From: a virus
Strand: one strand, 5' to 3'
Length of the DNA: 64,000 nt
IMG/VR virus record: IMGVR_UViG_3300020401_001763
Span: 1-64,000 of that record
The number at the start of each line of letters is the position of its first letter. The stretch's first letter is position 1. The notes under the pieces were generated by a model, which was not told the origin of the DNA, searched no databases, and saw only the letters and a program-made list of their open reading frames with translations. Position numbers and translations under genes: made by a program. This document shows positions 31,143 to 39,423 of this stretch, piece by piece.

Positions 31143-32281
31143 TGGGACTCACAGCACTAAAAGGTAAAAAATCAAAAAAGAAAATAGCAAGAGCAAAGGT
31201 TCGTACTGGTGCGAATGCCGCTCCAATTGAACAAGGTTTAGAAAGTGTACAATATTACTTTCAAAACGAAGTATCTCGTAAAGATGCTATTGAACAAGTA
31301 AAGACATATGTCAAAAATACTTTCAGTAAGCAAGAGGCAAGATACATCTTGTCAAATCCTGAATATAAACTCTTACCAAGTTACTATTCAGCAGCTACTG
31401 CTTTCTTTATCAATAGTAATCTTCAAGACGATAAGTTACCTTATTGGCAAGAAGCTTTACAAAAGCGTATGACAGATATTATCGAATCTGGTAAAGTACT
31501 CTATAATGAAAAGCAAAAGGCTAAGAAAGATAGTGCTAATGTCATTACACTATCTCCTGCTCAAAGATTGCAGAAAAAGATTAGTAATACAATTATGCAA
31601 GATCTACTCGAACTCGAAGACGATTGGATCGACGGAAAAGAATCTACTATCAATCTATATGATAGGTTCAAGTTCCATGGCTTGGCAGGCTCCGCTACAC
31701 TGCCAGTTCGTGGGGTGGTTGAGGGCTGGTTGCTAGATTATGAAGATGCCTACCATAAAAGATGTGACCAAGCAGTTGAAGGGTATTCTCACTTGAAGAG
31801 ATCAGAACTCAACCGCCGTATTAAAGCGTGTAATGATATGTTATCAGATCTTGATAGCATCAAAGCAGCGACTAAGGCAAGTAGAACTATAAAGGTTAAA
31901 AGACCTAAGTCTGCAGATAAGCAAGTCGCTAAAGTTAAATTTAAAAAAGAAGATAATGACTTTAAAGTCGTGTCTATCAATCCAGTTCAAATTGTTGGTA
32001 AGACTAGGTTGTATACCTTTAATGCCAAACATAGAGAACTCAGTATGTTCTATACCGATAAACCAAGTGGATTTGAAATATCAGGTTCAACTATAAAGTA
32101 CTTCGATAAAGAACAAAGTATTAAGGTTAGGTTAAGAAAGCCAATGGATATATTGCCATTGATTCTCGATAAGACTCCTAATCAAATACAAAAAGAGTTA
32201 TCAAACCTTTCGGTAAAGGTTAACACTCCTAATGGTAGACTCAATGAGGAAACATTATTGTTAAGAGTGCTTGATAAATGA
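31142..32281 (+). CDS. Conserved T4-like phage protein
   Basis: This 379-residue protein starts with a very basic stretch (LKGKKSKKKIARAKVR) and contains a helical middle followed by a strand-rich C-terminal domain (about 265-379). It always sits immediately before gene 33 in relatives I know. The start with a basic tail and the link to gp33 and gp32 suggest a DNA-binding or replication-linked protein, but no motif proves it. TAATG and ATGA overlaps tie it to both neighbours. Confidence 0.65.
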   Translation: MGLTALKGKKSKKKIARAKVRTGANAAPIEQGLESVQYYFQNEVSRKDAIEQVKTYVKNTFSKQEARYILSNPEYKLLPSYYSAATAFFINSNLQDDKLPYWQEALQKRMTDIIESGKVLYNEKQKAKKDSANVITLSPAQRLQKKISNTIMQDLLELEDDWIDGKESTINLYDRFKFHGLAGSATLPVRGVVEGWLLDYEDAYHKRCDQAVEGYSHLKRSELNRRIKACNDMLSDLDSIKAATKASRTIKVKRPKSADKQVAKVKFKKEDNDFKVVSINPVQIVGKTRLYTFNAKHRELSMFYTDKPSGFEISGSTIKYFDKEQSIKVRLRKPMDILPLILDKTPNQIQKELSNLSVKVNTPNGRLNEETLLLRVLDK

Positions 32282-32526
32282 GTAATAAATTAGAAGACCA
32301 GTTTTTGACTAAGTCAAAATTCACTAAACTTATCGAAGCTACAGTGAGTGATAAACATATACCTTACATGGATGCTATTCTCGATGTATGTCAAAAGAAT
32401 GAAATCGAAATAGAAGACATTAAGAAGTTTATATCGCCTGTAATAAAAGATAAGTTAGAGGCAGAAGCGATGGAATTGAATTTCTTACCGAAAAAAAATT
32501 CAATCGACTCATCGTTATTTGAGTAG
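32278..32526 (+). CDS. gp33: Late-promoter transcription coactivator (T4 gp33-like)
   Basis: This 82-residue protein ends FISPVIKDKLEAEAMELNFLPKKNSIDSSLFE, written here as positions 51-82. It keeps the T4 gp33 pattern: F-I-P/S with an IxxKLxxEA helix, an LxxLP turn and a hydrophobic SSLF tail that in T4 contacts the sliding clamp. In T4, gp33 bridges RNA polymerase beta-flap and clamp so that gp55 can open TATAAATA promoters, which this window also has. It is shorter than T4 gp33 (112 aa) at the N-terminus. Confidence 0.85.
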   Translation: MSNKLEDQFLTKSKFTKLIEATVSDKHIPYMDAILDVCQKNEIEIEDIKKFISPVIKDKLEAEAMELNFLPKKNSIDSSLFE

Positions 32527-32636
32527 ATGCTTATATATAATATAGGTAACTTTGTATCGCTATGATGTTGGCAGGGTTACATTAATATACAGCGTAATAT
32601 TTCAGTTAATACTTCAGTAAATAAGGAGACAATACT
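32527..32636 (+). promoter_or_regulatory. Possible autoregulatory leader of gp32
   Basis: In the 110-nt gap before gp32, GTAAC (32546-32550) can pair with GTTAC (32576-32580), extendable by two G:T pairs. Loop bases CGCT (32558-32561) can pair with AGCG (32591-32594), giving a small pseudoknot. It is followed by an unstructured A/T-rich tract with repeated TTCAGTTAA/TTCAGTAAA up to AAGGAG and the ATG. T4 gene 32 is repressed by its own product through a 5' pseudoknot and an A/T-rich tract of this kind. A TATAAT at 32536-32541 lacks a good -35. Confidence 0.45.
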
Positions 32637-33521
32637 ATGTCATTCGAAACTCTAAAGCGCAATCGCGGCGCAAACATCAATAAAATTATTCAGGCAGCAG
32701 AATCCGCAAATGGTGGAGAAACTAAGTCCTATGCAGATGATAGGATTTGGAAACCTACAGTTGATAAGGCGGGTAACGGTTATGCTGTTATCAGATTCTT
32801 GCCTGGGAAAGACGGAGAGATTCCATTTGTTAGATATTGGGACCATGGATTTAAAGGTCCAACCGGTATGTGGTATATTGAAAACTCTCTAACTTCTATT
32901 GGTCAAAGTGATCCAGTAGGAGAACTTAACTCTAAGCTTTGGAATTCTGGTATCGAATCAGATAAAGAAAAAGCCCGGGCTCAAAAACGTAGACTTCATT
33001 ATGTTACAAACATCTATGTAGCAAATGATCCTTCAGCTCCTCATAACGAAGGTAAGGTATTTCTATATAAGTTTGGTAAGAAGATCTTTGATAAGATTTA
33101 TGATCTTATGAATCCAGCATTTGCAGATGAAAAGCCAATCGATCCATTTGATATGTGGGAAGGTGCAGACTTTAAACTTAAGATTAGAAATGTTGAAGGT
33201 TATAGAAACTACGACAAGTCTGAGTTTACTAGTCCTACTCAACTATTAGATGGTAATGAAGATCAGTTGAAGACTGTATACGAAGGTATGCATGACTTAA
33301 CAGAGTTTACCAATCCAAAGAACTATAAGACATATGATGAACTTAAAACTAAGTTGATGAGAGTTCTTGGTGAGGAAGCTACAGCTGGTGCTTACACCGT
33401 TAAGGAAGAGATTCAAATTAATGAACCTGTTCCAGCCATTGAACCGGTTTCTGCCGCTGAAATGGATGATGAGGCTCAGGATACTATGTCTTACTTTGCA
33501 AAGTTAGCAAAAGAAGACTAA
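32637..33521 (+). CDS. gp32: Single-stranded DNA-binding protein (gp32-like)
   Basis: This 294-residue protein follows gp32 layout: a basic N-terminus (FETLKRNRGANINKI) for cooperativity, a core with WKPTVDKAGNGYAVIRFLPG and GKVFLYKFGKKIFDKI (about 147-162), and an acidic C-terminal tail (AEMDDEAQDTMSYFAKLAKED) used for partner proteins. There are no cysteines anywhere, so the T4 zinc site is absent, as in other marine relatives. It coats single strands in replication and repair. It ends exactly where the convergent minus-strand gene ends, with no spacer. Confidence 0.93.
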   Translation: MSFETLKRNRGANINKIIQAAESANGGETKSYADDRIWKPTVDKAGNGYAVIRFLPGKDGEIPFVRYWDHGFKGPTGMWYIENSLTSIGQSDPVGELNSKLWNSGIESDKEKARAQKRRLHYVTNIYVANDPSAPHNEGKVFLYKFGKKIFDKIYDLMNPAFADEKPIDPFDMWEGADFKLKIRNVEGYRNYDKSEFTSPTQLLDGNEDQLKTVYEGMHDLTEFTNPKNYKTYDELKTKLMRVLGEEATAGAYTVKEEIQINEPVPAIEPVSAAEMDDEAQDTMSYFAKLAKED

Positions 33522-35399
33522 TTACATTATACCTGCAGCTACAAGATAAGGGTCTGCGGTGTCTACACCGGGGCCCTTATTCATTAGTGTAGTACCTCCA
33601 ACCTTTACACTACGATCAGAAGCGTCGACGTTTCCTCCAGTGTTAACACTTACATTACCACCAGTTCCTCCGCCACTTGTTCCAGATCCACTTGATAAAG
33701 TTGGTGGTTCAACACTCCCTGGTTTTACGGTAGTCTTTCCAAGTACAAAGTTAACTTTTTCTACCGTTTCTACGAGTTTGTCTATATTAAGATTTGGATT
33801 TAAGATACCACCTGAACCTTTTGGTCCAAAGTCTACTTCTTTCATACCATCAAAATAACCTGATCCAGCCTTACCACCATTAGCCATAACATTAAGTAAG
33901 TCATAACTTGATGATAGACTACTCGCTATATTTTGTATACTTCTTTTAAAGTTTGTTACTTTTAAATTTTGTAATGACTCAAATGACTTTCCAAAATTAA
34001 CGAGAGCATTTCCCATTAAGTCTAAGCTCTTTATCATTTGTACGTCTAAGTCTTTTAATGGTGATAAAGAATCTACTATTGCAGCTATCTGACCTTTTCT
34101 TCTCTTATCTTGGTTAGCCTCCATGTTAGTGCCAAACAAAAAGTTAATTACTTTTGTAGCACCTTCCATTATACTATCAGTTATAGCACCTAGGCCAGCC
34201 GATCCAAAAAACTTTAACATCGCAGGTCCTACACCAGACAATGCACTTACTTTATCTCCAATATTCGAATCGAGTTTTCCAAGTTCACCTAGAGCTTCTG
34301 CCATATTCTTCATAATGACTTTAAGGCCGCCTCCAGTTACTCCCATCTTGTTGAAGAGATCACCTACACCAGCCAAAGCTCCGAAGAAGCCAGCTACACC
34401 AGCACCAATCAATGTCATACCAATTGAAGCCATACCAGCTAATGGCGCACCAAATAATCCTAGTGCAGCGCCAGTTCCCATGAATGCACCTAGTGCTTTT
34501 AAACTATCTGGTGAAAAAGCATTAAGCGCTTCTGCTACGTTCTTCATCATGGTCGTAATAGCAGAACCATCTACGTTTAGTAATTGAGTTAGCTTATCAC
34601 CTACACCTAAAGCTGTAAAGAATCCAGCGATACCAGCTCCAATAGCTGTAATTCCAACGGCCGCTTTTGCCGCCTTACCTACACCAAATAAAGCTGCAAG
34701 CGCTCCACCACCTGCCATAAGACCACCAAGCTTTACCAAACCTTCATTTGAAAGAGAACCTAATGCCTCACCAAAATTCTTTAAGAACGCAGATATATTC
34801 TTTCCACCGCCACTATCCATCATTTCCATAGCTTTATCAGATGCGGCTAAAGCCGTAAAGAAACCAGCTATTCCAGCTCCCATAAGAGCTATTCCTGCTC
34901 CAGCACTAAATCCCTTACCAAGTGCTCCAAATATAGCACCGGTCGCTAGAACCGCGCCAATGGCCTTCAGACCATTACCACCAAGACCTTCAAGGCCTTC
35001 ACCTAAGTTAATCAATAATTTTTTAAGATTGTCACCACCACCAAACTTTTGCATGATAGCTTCGGCTCCAGCAAGTCCCATAAAGAAAGCGCCAACACCT
35101 GCACCTGCCGCTCCTATACCAATTCCTGCTCCACCAAGTATTGCTCCTAGACCTTTACCACCTAAGAAACCACCAAGGCCTGACATGATACCACCGCCAC
35201 CAGATTTTTTACCACCTCTGGCTTGTGCTGCTGCAGCGGTATTGGATCCTTTTTCTCTGCCTTCTTCTAGTTTTCTTCTAGCTTCATTGGCAAAATAAGC
35301 ACCAAACATGTTTTCAAGACCGGCGATACCAGCATTGATATCGACATTAGTCTGGTTGTTTTCTTTAAGCTGTTCAATTACGTCTACTAGTCTAGCCAT
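33522..35399 (-). CDS. Putative tail tape-measure protein (gp29-like position)
   Basis: This 625-residue protein is glycine/alanine-rich and mostly helical. Four imperfect repeats of about 75-80 residues each hold a hydrophobic GAGIAGFFTAL-type segment (near 90, 170, 246 and 328) followed by a charged amphipathic helix. The C-terminal 60 residues are Gly/Ser/Thr-rich. Long, repeated hydrophobic and helical content next to hub gene 26 fits a tape measure that sits in the tail tube, and T4 gp29 has a similar length. Sequence identity to gp29 is not visible, so this is position-based. Confidence 0.5.
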   Translation of the reverse strand: MARLVDVIEQLKENNQTNVDINAGIAGLENMFGAYFANEARRKLEEGREKGSNTAAAAQARGGKKSGGGGIMSGLGGFLGGKGLGAILGGAGIGIGAAGAGVGAFFMGLAGAEAIMQKFGGGDNLKKLLINLGEGLEGLGGNGLKAIGAVLATGAIFGALGKGFSAGAGIALMGAGIAGFFTALAASDKAMEMMDSGGGKNISAFLKNFGEALGSLSNEGLVKLGGLMAGGGALAALFGVGKAAKAAVGITAIGAGIAGFFTALGVGDKLTQLLNVDGSAITTMMKNVAEALNAFSPDSLKALGAFMGTGAALGLFGAPLAGMASIGMTLIGAGVAGFFGALAGVGDLFNKMGVTGGGLKVIMKNMAEALGELGKLDSNIGDKVSALSGVGPAMLKFFGSAGLGAITDSIMEGATKVINFLFGTNMEANQDKRRKGQIAAIVDSLSPLKDLDVQMIKSLDLMGNALVNFGKSFESLQNLKVTNFKRSIQNIASSLSSSYDLLNVMANGGKAGSGYFDGMKEVDFGPKGSGGILNPNLNIDKLVETVEKVNFVLGKTTVKPGSVEPPTLSSGSGTSGGGTGGNVSVNTGGNVDASDRSVKVGGTTLMNKGPGVDTADPYLVAAGIM

Positions 35400-35553
35400 T
35401 TCCCTGTCTCTGTTTTAGTTCTTCTTCTTTAATTAAGTCAACTAACATTCCAACATATACTTCTTTTTCCCACGGTATCAAATTGTCTATCTCACTAAGC
35501 GAATACTTATGGTGTTGCATTAAATCAAAATTTGTTTTATAATACGCATGCAA
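35392..35553 (-). CDS. Small tail-assembly-like protein (TTG start)
   Basis: This 53-residue frame has its stop overlapping the tape-measure start by 8 nt. It reads HAYYKTNFDLMQHHKYSLSE and then IDNLIPWEKEVYVGMLVDLI, with a Lys/Glu-rich end. The sequence resembles small conserved proteins beside gp26 in T4-like phages (L..YY.T.F.LMQHH.YSL.EI). The likely start is TTG 35553, as no ATG lies upstream in frame. A longer form with another non-ATG start is possible. It may be a chaperone for the tape measure, given its position. Confidence 0.6.
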   Translation of the reverse strand: MHAYYKTNFDLMQHHKYSLSEIDNLIPWEKEVYVGMLVDLIKEEELKQRQGNG

Positions 35554-35573
35554 CGACGTATGAGATAGACTAA

Positions 35574-36287
35574 TTATAAAAAACTTTGCAGGCCCTCCAA
35601 CACTACGGTGTTTTTCTTCTTACATTTACCACATTCATAATTTACGTCATAAGTAAGTTTTGGAATCTTTTCAACGTATTCCCTAACCTTACCAAACTGT
35701 TCTTGAGTCATAGACTCTAAAAATTCTTGAAACTCTTCGTGAGAAGTTTCATTCATATCGATTCTTTCTTCATCTGTCATTACAGACATAACTGATTCTT
35801 TAATCAAAGCAAAAGCCTGTTCAGTCTTGTCAAATCCAATTGCCTTTTCGTTTTTCATCATAGACATAAAAGTCGGGTGCTGCATTTCTAGCACTATATT
35901 ATCTGTGATCTTAACTTCATTACTATCGGTCTGACCTTTCATTTCAATCTTACTTAAATCGATAGTTACTTCTGTCTCATGTTGATCTTCGCACTTATCA
36001 CATTTAAGTAATACTTTAGTTGTCTCACCAACTGACTTTGCTCTTATCTGTAAGAACAAGTACTCTATATCGTAGCCAGTTAGTTTTTTAGTATCTACTT
36101 CATCTAAGATACAAGCTGTTACAGCATCTAGCATAGCCATAGCAATTTGTTGAGGATCTTGAGATTCTAAAGCAATCAACATAACTTTTTCTTCTTTGAC
36201 AAGAAAAGGTCTTACTGATACTTTTTTATTTAATGATGGTACCAAGATTTGATACTTAGGTACGTTATTTAGTTTTGGCAGTGCCAT
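35574..36287 (-). CDS. gp26: Baseplate hub assembly protein gp26-like
   Basis: This 237-residue protein matches T4 gp26 at its start: MALPKLNNVPKYQILVPS, RPFLVKEEKVMLIALES and YDIEYLFLQIRAKSVGE (about 89-105). It has two CxxC pairs (CDKC at about 118-121 and CGKC near 222-225), so a zinc-ribbon-like fold is likely. In T4 the protein takes part in central baseplate hub assembly. GGAGTGAAATGAA precedes the ATG. There is a short gap to the gene upstream. Confidence 0.85.
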   Translation of the reverse strand: MALPKLNNVPKYQILVPSLNKKVSVRPFLVKEEKVMLIALESQDPQQIAMAMLDAVTACILDEVDTKKLTGYDIEYLFLQIRAKSVGETTKVLLKCDKCEDQHETEVTIDLSKIEMKGQTDSNEVKITDNIVLEMQHPTFMSMMKNEKAIGFDKTEQAFALIKESVMSVMTDEERIDMNETSHEEFQEFLESMTQEQFGKVREYVEKIPKLTYDVNYECGKCKKKNTVVLEGLQSFL

Positions 36288-36300
36288 TTCATTTCACTCC

Positions 36301-36930
36301 TTAAAATAATGAGATTCCACCAAGAGGTGTTTGTATGTCCATATTAATAAAGTTCTGCACTCCACTGGCAACTCTCCAGTTAGTATATGCAAATGTAACG
36401 GTCAATTGGACTAGACCGTCAAGTTCGTTATTTAAGTCTACCTGACTAGTATTTATTGGAAAAGCATCGATCAAATCTACGCTGTAAACTGAACCGCCTC
36501 CAAGTCCAAGGTTAAACCTAATAGGTCCTAGTTGTTTACTAAATCCTTTCAATGGTTGCCTTAATTGATGGATTTGTACTGTCCTTGCGTATTCTTTCTT
36601 ATAATTAGATTCCATACCGGTCTCATTTATTACTGATGAGCGCCAGTTATCAAAATATTTTTTAACTCCATAGTCATTCATAAGATAAAAAGTCATAGAC
36701 ACGTCGTCTACAGCATAGCCATAAGCCATCTTTTGAAACTCCATACCTATTCGTCTTTCGTTAGTTATGATAGTTTTTGCTGGTAAGCTGGCGTTGCTGC
36801 AAAGTATGTTAATGTTTCTAGTACTTTCACCAGCAAAAGTTCCGGGCAAAGTAACTAGAAATTTATTGTTTCTCGCAAAACCTAATTTAACCGAGGCTAA
36901 AGCTTTTAATTCATCTACACTAGTTGCCAT
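36301..36930 (-). CDS. Tail-tube-fold protein (gp19/gp54 family)
   Basis: This protein has 209 residues from ATG 36930 with GGAGAG upstream. A longer in-frame ATG at 37038 lies within the previous gene. Features are typical of T4 tube-like proteins: NNKFLVTLP at about 19-27, TNERRIGMEFQKMAYGYAVDD near 56-76, SMTFYLMNDYGVKKYFDNW, and a C-terminal VTFAYTNWRV. These occur in tail tube gp19 and the tube-initiating gp54 and gp48. It lies next to baseplate genes rather than the sheath, so gp54-like is favoured. Confidence 0.65.
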   Translation of the reverse strand: MATSVDELKALASVKLGFARNNKFLVTLPGTFAGESTRNINILCSNASLPAKTIITNERRIGMEFQKMAYGYAVDDVSMTFYLMNDYGVKKYFDNWRSSVINETGMESNYKKEYARTVQIHQLRQPLKGFSKQLGPIRFNLGLGGGSVYSVDLIDAFPINTSQVDLNNELDGLVQLTVTFAYTNWRVASGVQNFINMDIQTPLGGISLF

Positions 36931-37513
36931 TAGCAGCTCTCCTAGAATCAGAGTATATACTTCCTGCACTAGACTTTTTCCATGACGCGGTTGGAAGAAA
37001 CGTAGCGATTTCCCATTCAGGCGCAGGCACTTCAGCAAATTTTGATTTTACATGACTAAGTAAGTAATGTTTAAAGCAAGGCTTAAAATATCTAAACTTT
37101 CGAGTGCCACTCAATAAACTATATGTCAATCTAAATTTGGTAGTGTTATCGTATTTTTTGTTATTAGTTATTTCTAGCAATCCATCTAAAAATTTAGCTC
37201 TTAATATAGGAGGAAGATAATGTAAGTTAACTCCATAGAATCCACCTTTAGCTGGTTCTACTGGAATTGTAAGTGGAAATGTATCGTAGTATGGCAGTTT
37301 ATCTTTTGTCTTTGGATCGTAAAAAAACATAAACATTCCACCATAACTATGAGTACGAACTTGTTCTAATTCATCTTCTCTCATAAGCTGTTCACGATTT
37401 ATTCTTGTTAGCCTTTGGATTCTTTTACGAAACCACTCTCGAGATTCAGCTGTACGTGGTGTGATACCAGCTCTAAATGCTTCTAGTTCTAGTTTTTGAA
37501 AGAGATTGCTCAT
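36920..37513 (-). CDS. Conserved T4-like structural protein
   Basis: This protein has 197 residues. RTAESREWFRKRIQRL (about 20-35), MFMFFYDPKTKDKLPYYDTFPL (about 60-81), GGFYGVNLHYLPP and PEWEIATFLPTASWKKS form a family found beside baseplate hub genes in marine T4-like phages. I do not know an assigned gp number. The late octamer lies 5 nt before the ATG with no ribosome site between. It overlaps the tube-like gene by 11 nt. Confidence 0.65.
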   Translation of the reverse strand: MSNLFQKLELEAFRAGITPRTAESREWFRKRIQRLTRINREQLMREDELEQVRTHSYGGMFMFFYDPKTKDKLPYYDTFPLTIPVEPAKGGFYGVNLHYLPPILRAKFLDGLLEITNNKKYDNTTKFRLTYSLLSGTRKFRYFKPCFKHYLLSHVKSKFAEVPAPEWEIATFLPTASWKKSSAGSIYSDSRRAANGN

Positions 37514-37518
37514 ACTTC

Positions 37519-37526
37519 TATTTATA
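37519..37526 (-). promoter_or_regulatory. T4-type late promoter (minus strand)
   Basis: TATAAATA reads on the minus strand from 37526 to 37519, ending 5 nt before the ATG at 37513. With T4 geometry the transcript would begin at or next to that ATG. Confidence 0.72.
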
Positions 37527-37527
37527 A

Positions 37528-38031
37528 CTATTTTTTGCGCTTTTTACGCCTGAATTGTTTTAATGGCCTATATGTACCTTTGAGCTTTCCAGGGACTGGT
37601 TTTTGCATAAGTTTCATTTCTTGTAAAGTTTTTTCAGTCCATATTTGAAACTCCCATCCCCTATCTTTAGCAAATTCATTTGCGGCTTCCCACTTATTCA
37701 TATTTTTTATATATGTTAAACCTTCACTTATGTACTGCTTAGTCTTTCTTTTACCTTCAGGTGGTCGTGTTTCTTTTTCTGGTTTTATCTCTACTAAGAG
37801 AGTTTTATCATCAAATACTATTTTCATGTCAACAAAATATCTGTGGTATTTCTTATCAACTTCATAAAAATACGGCACTATAACTTCTTCAGAACTCCAA
37901 TTTCTTACCTTTGGATTATTATCGCACCACTGAAATACGGCCTTCTCCCATAAAGACCTATATACTACTTTAGAGGCATCACCTTTGTACTTTTGTCTGT
38001 TCTTAACCTTATATAAGCCTGAATAAACCAT
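37528..38031 (-). CDS. gp4: Head completion protein gp4 (gp50-like)
   Basis: This 167-residue protein closely follows T4 gp4: YSGLYKVKNRQKYKGD, VVYRSLWEKAVFQWCDNNP, NWSSEEVIVPYF, a YFVDMKIVF strand, and LLVEIKPEKE with D68 and E81-I-K83 as a PD-(D/E)XK-like nuclease centre (TnsA-like). In T4 it finishes the packaged head, probably by trimming DNA at the portal before tail joining. The last 20 residues are very basic. It diverges from the gp48 gene across 56 bases. Confidence 0.92.
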   Translation of the reverse strand: MVYSGLYKVKNRQKYKGDASKVVYRSLWEKAVFQWCDNNPKVRNWSSEEVIVPYFYEVDKKYHRYFVDMKIVFDDKTLLVEIKPEKETRPPEGKRKTKQYISEGLTYIKNMNKWEAANEFAKDRGWEFQIWTEKTLQEMKLMQKPVPGKLKGTYRPLKQFRRKKRKK

Positions 38032-38040
38032 GATTTTCGT

Positions 38041-38048
38041 TATAAATA
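38041..38048 (+). promoter_or_regulatory. T4-type late promoter
   Basis: TATAAATA at 38041-38048, with predicted start near 38054 and AAGGA before the gp48 ATG at 38088. Confidence 0.82.
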
Positions 38049-38087
38049 GAAAAATAATACTTAACTATATCTATAAGGAAAAAAAAT

Positions 38088-39422
38088 ATGCCAATGCTAG
38101 ATTTTCCGGGAGCTAAGCTACAAAAGCTAGGTCCAAGTGGAGAAAAGATAGTTGCCAACGCCGTACCAGGGTTAGATGCTTTTGGTGGTGAAGGTCCTAA
38201 AATTAAAAACGTTCTATCTACCGCCACTTCAACAGTAGGTAATGAACTTTTAGCTTTTGCTCAATCATTACAAGGTCATGGTGAAGACTTAAAATATCCA
38301 CTGGAAACTGGTAATCCAGCTTATCAGTCACGAGTAAAATTTCAAGTTTTTGAATTTAGAGCAAAGCAAGATGGTGTTACACAGAAATCTCATGTTAAAC
38401 AACCGACTGACAATCTTGCTACCTCAGCAGGATCAGTAGATGGTATTGAACATGCTGAAGAATTTGCTGGATTAGGACCAGCAACTACGGCCTCTCAGAG
38501 TTTAAAAAGGCCAATGACACCTGATGAGGAAGATGAAGCATTGGAAGTAGCCGAAAGAGGTCTAGCACTTCAAACCGAAAAAGCTACGGCTGGAGCCTCA
38601 GCTGTAGAAGACTCTGTAACTGATACGGCCATAGGTAAAGCTGCCATAGCTGCAGTGTCGGGTGGATTAGACTTTCAACTTAAAAGAGACGAGCCAATCG
38701 TTGATCTGTATATGCCAATTTCTTTTAATTATGCTGATGGTGTACAATATGAAAACGCAAGTTTAGGAGCTTCAGGTGCTGTTTCGGAGGCTTTGATTAA
38801 CGCAGGAGCTGATGTTGCTATGGGAGCCGGACAAGCAGTGGCGAACTTATACAACGACGCCAAAGGTAGTTTCTTTGATCTACTAGACGGAAATATTGAT
38901 CTAGCTTCTGACGCTTCGAGGTTTGGATTACAAAGAATAAACGAAATATTTAATCCAGTTACTGGAATCAAAAATGCTGTCACAGGCGCAACAAGAATGA
39001 TTATCAATCCAAACGTAAGAGCTTTATTTAGAGGTGTTAATCTACGAGAATTTGCGTTTCAATTTAAGTTCATTGCTGACTCTGCACAAGAAGCAGAACA
39101 AGTACGTAAGATAATCAAACACTTTAGAAAACAATTATATCCAGATACGTTTGGTGCATCATTTAATGTCGGTGGAACTACAGTAAATGCAGACGTTGGA
39201 TTTAAGTTTCCACACGTATTTCAGATAAGTTTTCATCATAGAGGAAGTAGAAACTTAAAACTTCCAAAATTTAAGTATTGTTATTTAAGAAATGTCAATC
39301 ACACTATTAATCCAACAGGTGGAGCATTACGTAGAGATGGACAGCCAAACGAAATAGATCTTACACTTAGCTTTGTAGAGTATAAGACACTAACAAAACA
39401 AGATATCGAACAAGGATTCTAA
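38088..39422 (+). CDS. gp48: Baseplate tail-tube cap gp48-like
   Basis: This 444-residue protein is longer than T4 gp48 (364). The C-terminal region NPNVRALFRGVNLREFAFQF (about 304-323), then KIIKHFRKQLYPDTFG, NADVGFKFPHVFQI and EIDLTLSFVEYKTL, is the conserved tube-cap fold. The middle (about 95-260) is Ala-rich and low in conserved features. It should cap the baseplate hub where tube polymerisation begins. A late promoter precedes it. Confidence 0.85.
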   Translation: MPMLDFPGAKLQKLGPSGEKIVANAVPGLDAFGGEGPKIKNVLSTATSTVGNELLAFAQSLQGHGEDLKYPLETGNPAYQSRVKFQVFEFRAKQDGVTQKSHVKQPTDNLATSAGSVDGIEHAEEFAGLGPATTASQSLKRPMTPDEEDEALEVAERGLALQTEKATAGASAVEDSVTDTAIGKAAIAAVSGGLDFQLKRDEPIVDLYMPISFNYADGVQYENASLGASGAVSEALINAGADVAMGAGQAVANLYNDAKGSFFDLLDGNIDLASDASRFGLQRINEIFNPVTGIKNAVTGATRMIINPNVRALFRGVNLREFAFQFKFIADSAQEAEQVRKIIKHFRKQLYPDTFGASFNVGGTTVNADVGFKFPHVFQISFHHRGSRNLKLPKFKYCYLRNVNHTINPTGGALRRDGQPNEIDLTLSFVEYKTLTKQDIEQGF

Positions 39423-39423
39423 T

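Noticed and set aside
32528-32541. Middle or early promoter for gp32 (TGCTTA and TATAAT)
   Set aside because: The TGCTTA is only 2 bp from the -10 and no -35 is present at proper distance. Evidence is too weak to call.
33559-35298. Long plus-strand frames (33559-33858, 34123-34587, 34960-35298)
   Set aside because: These are shadows of the Gly/Ala-rich tape-measure-like gene. They give Pro/Ser/Ala-rich sequences with no ribosome sites.
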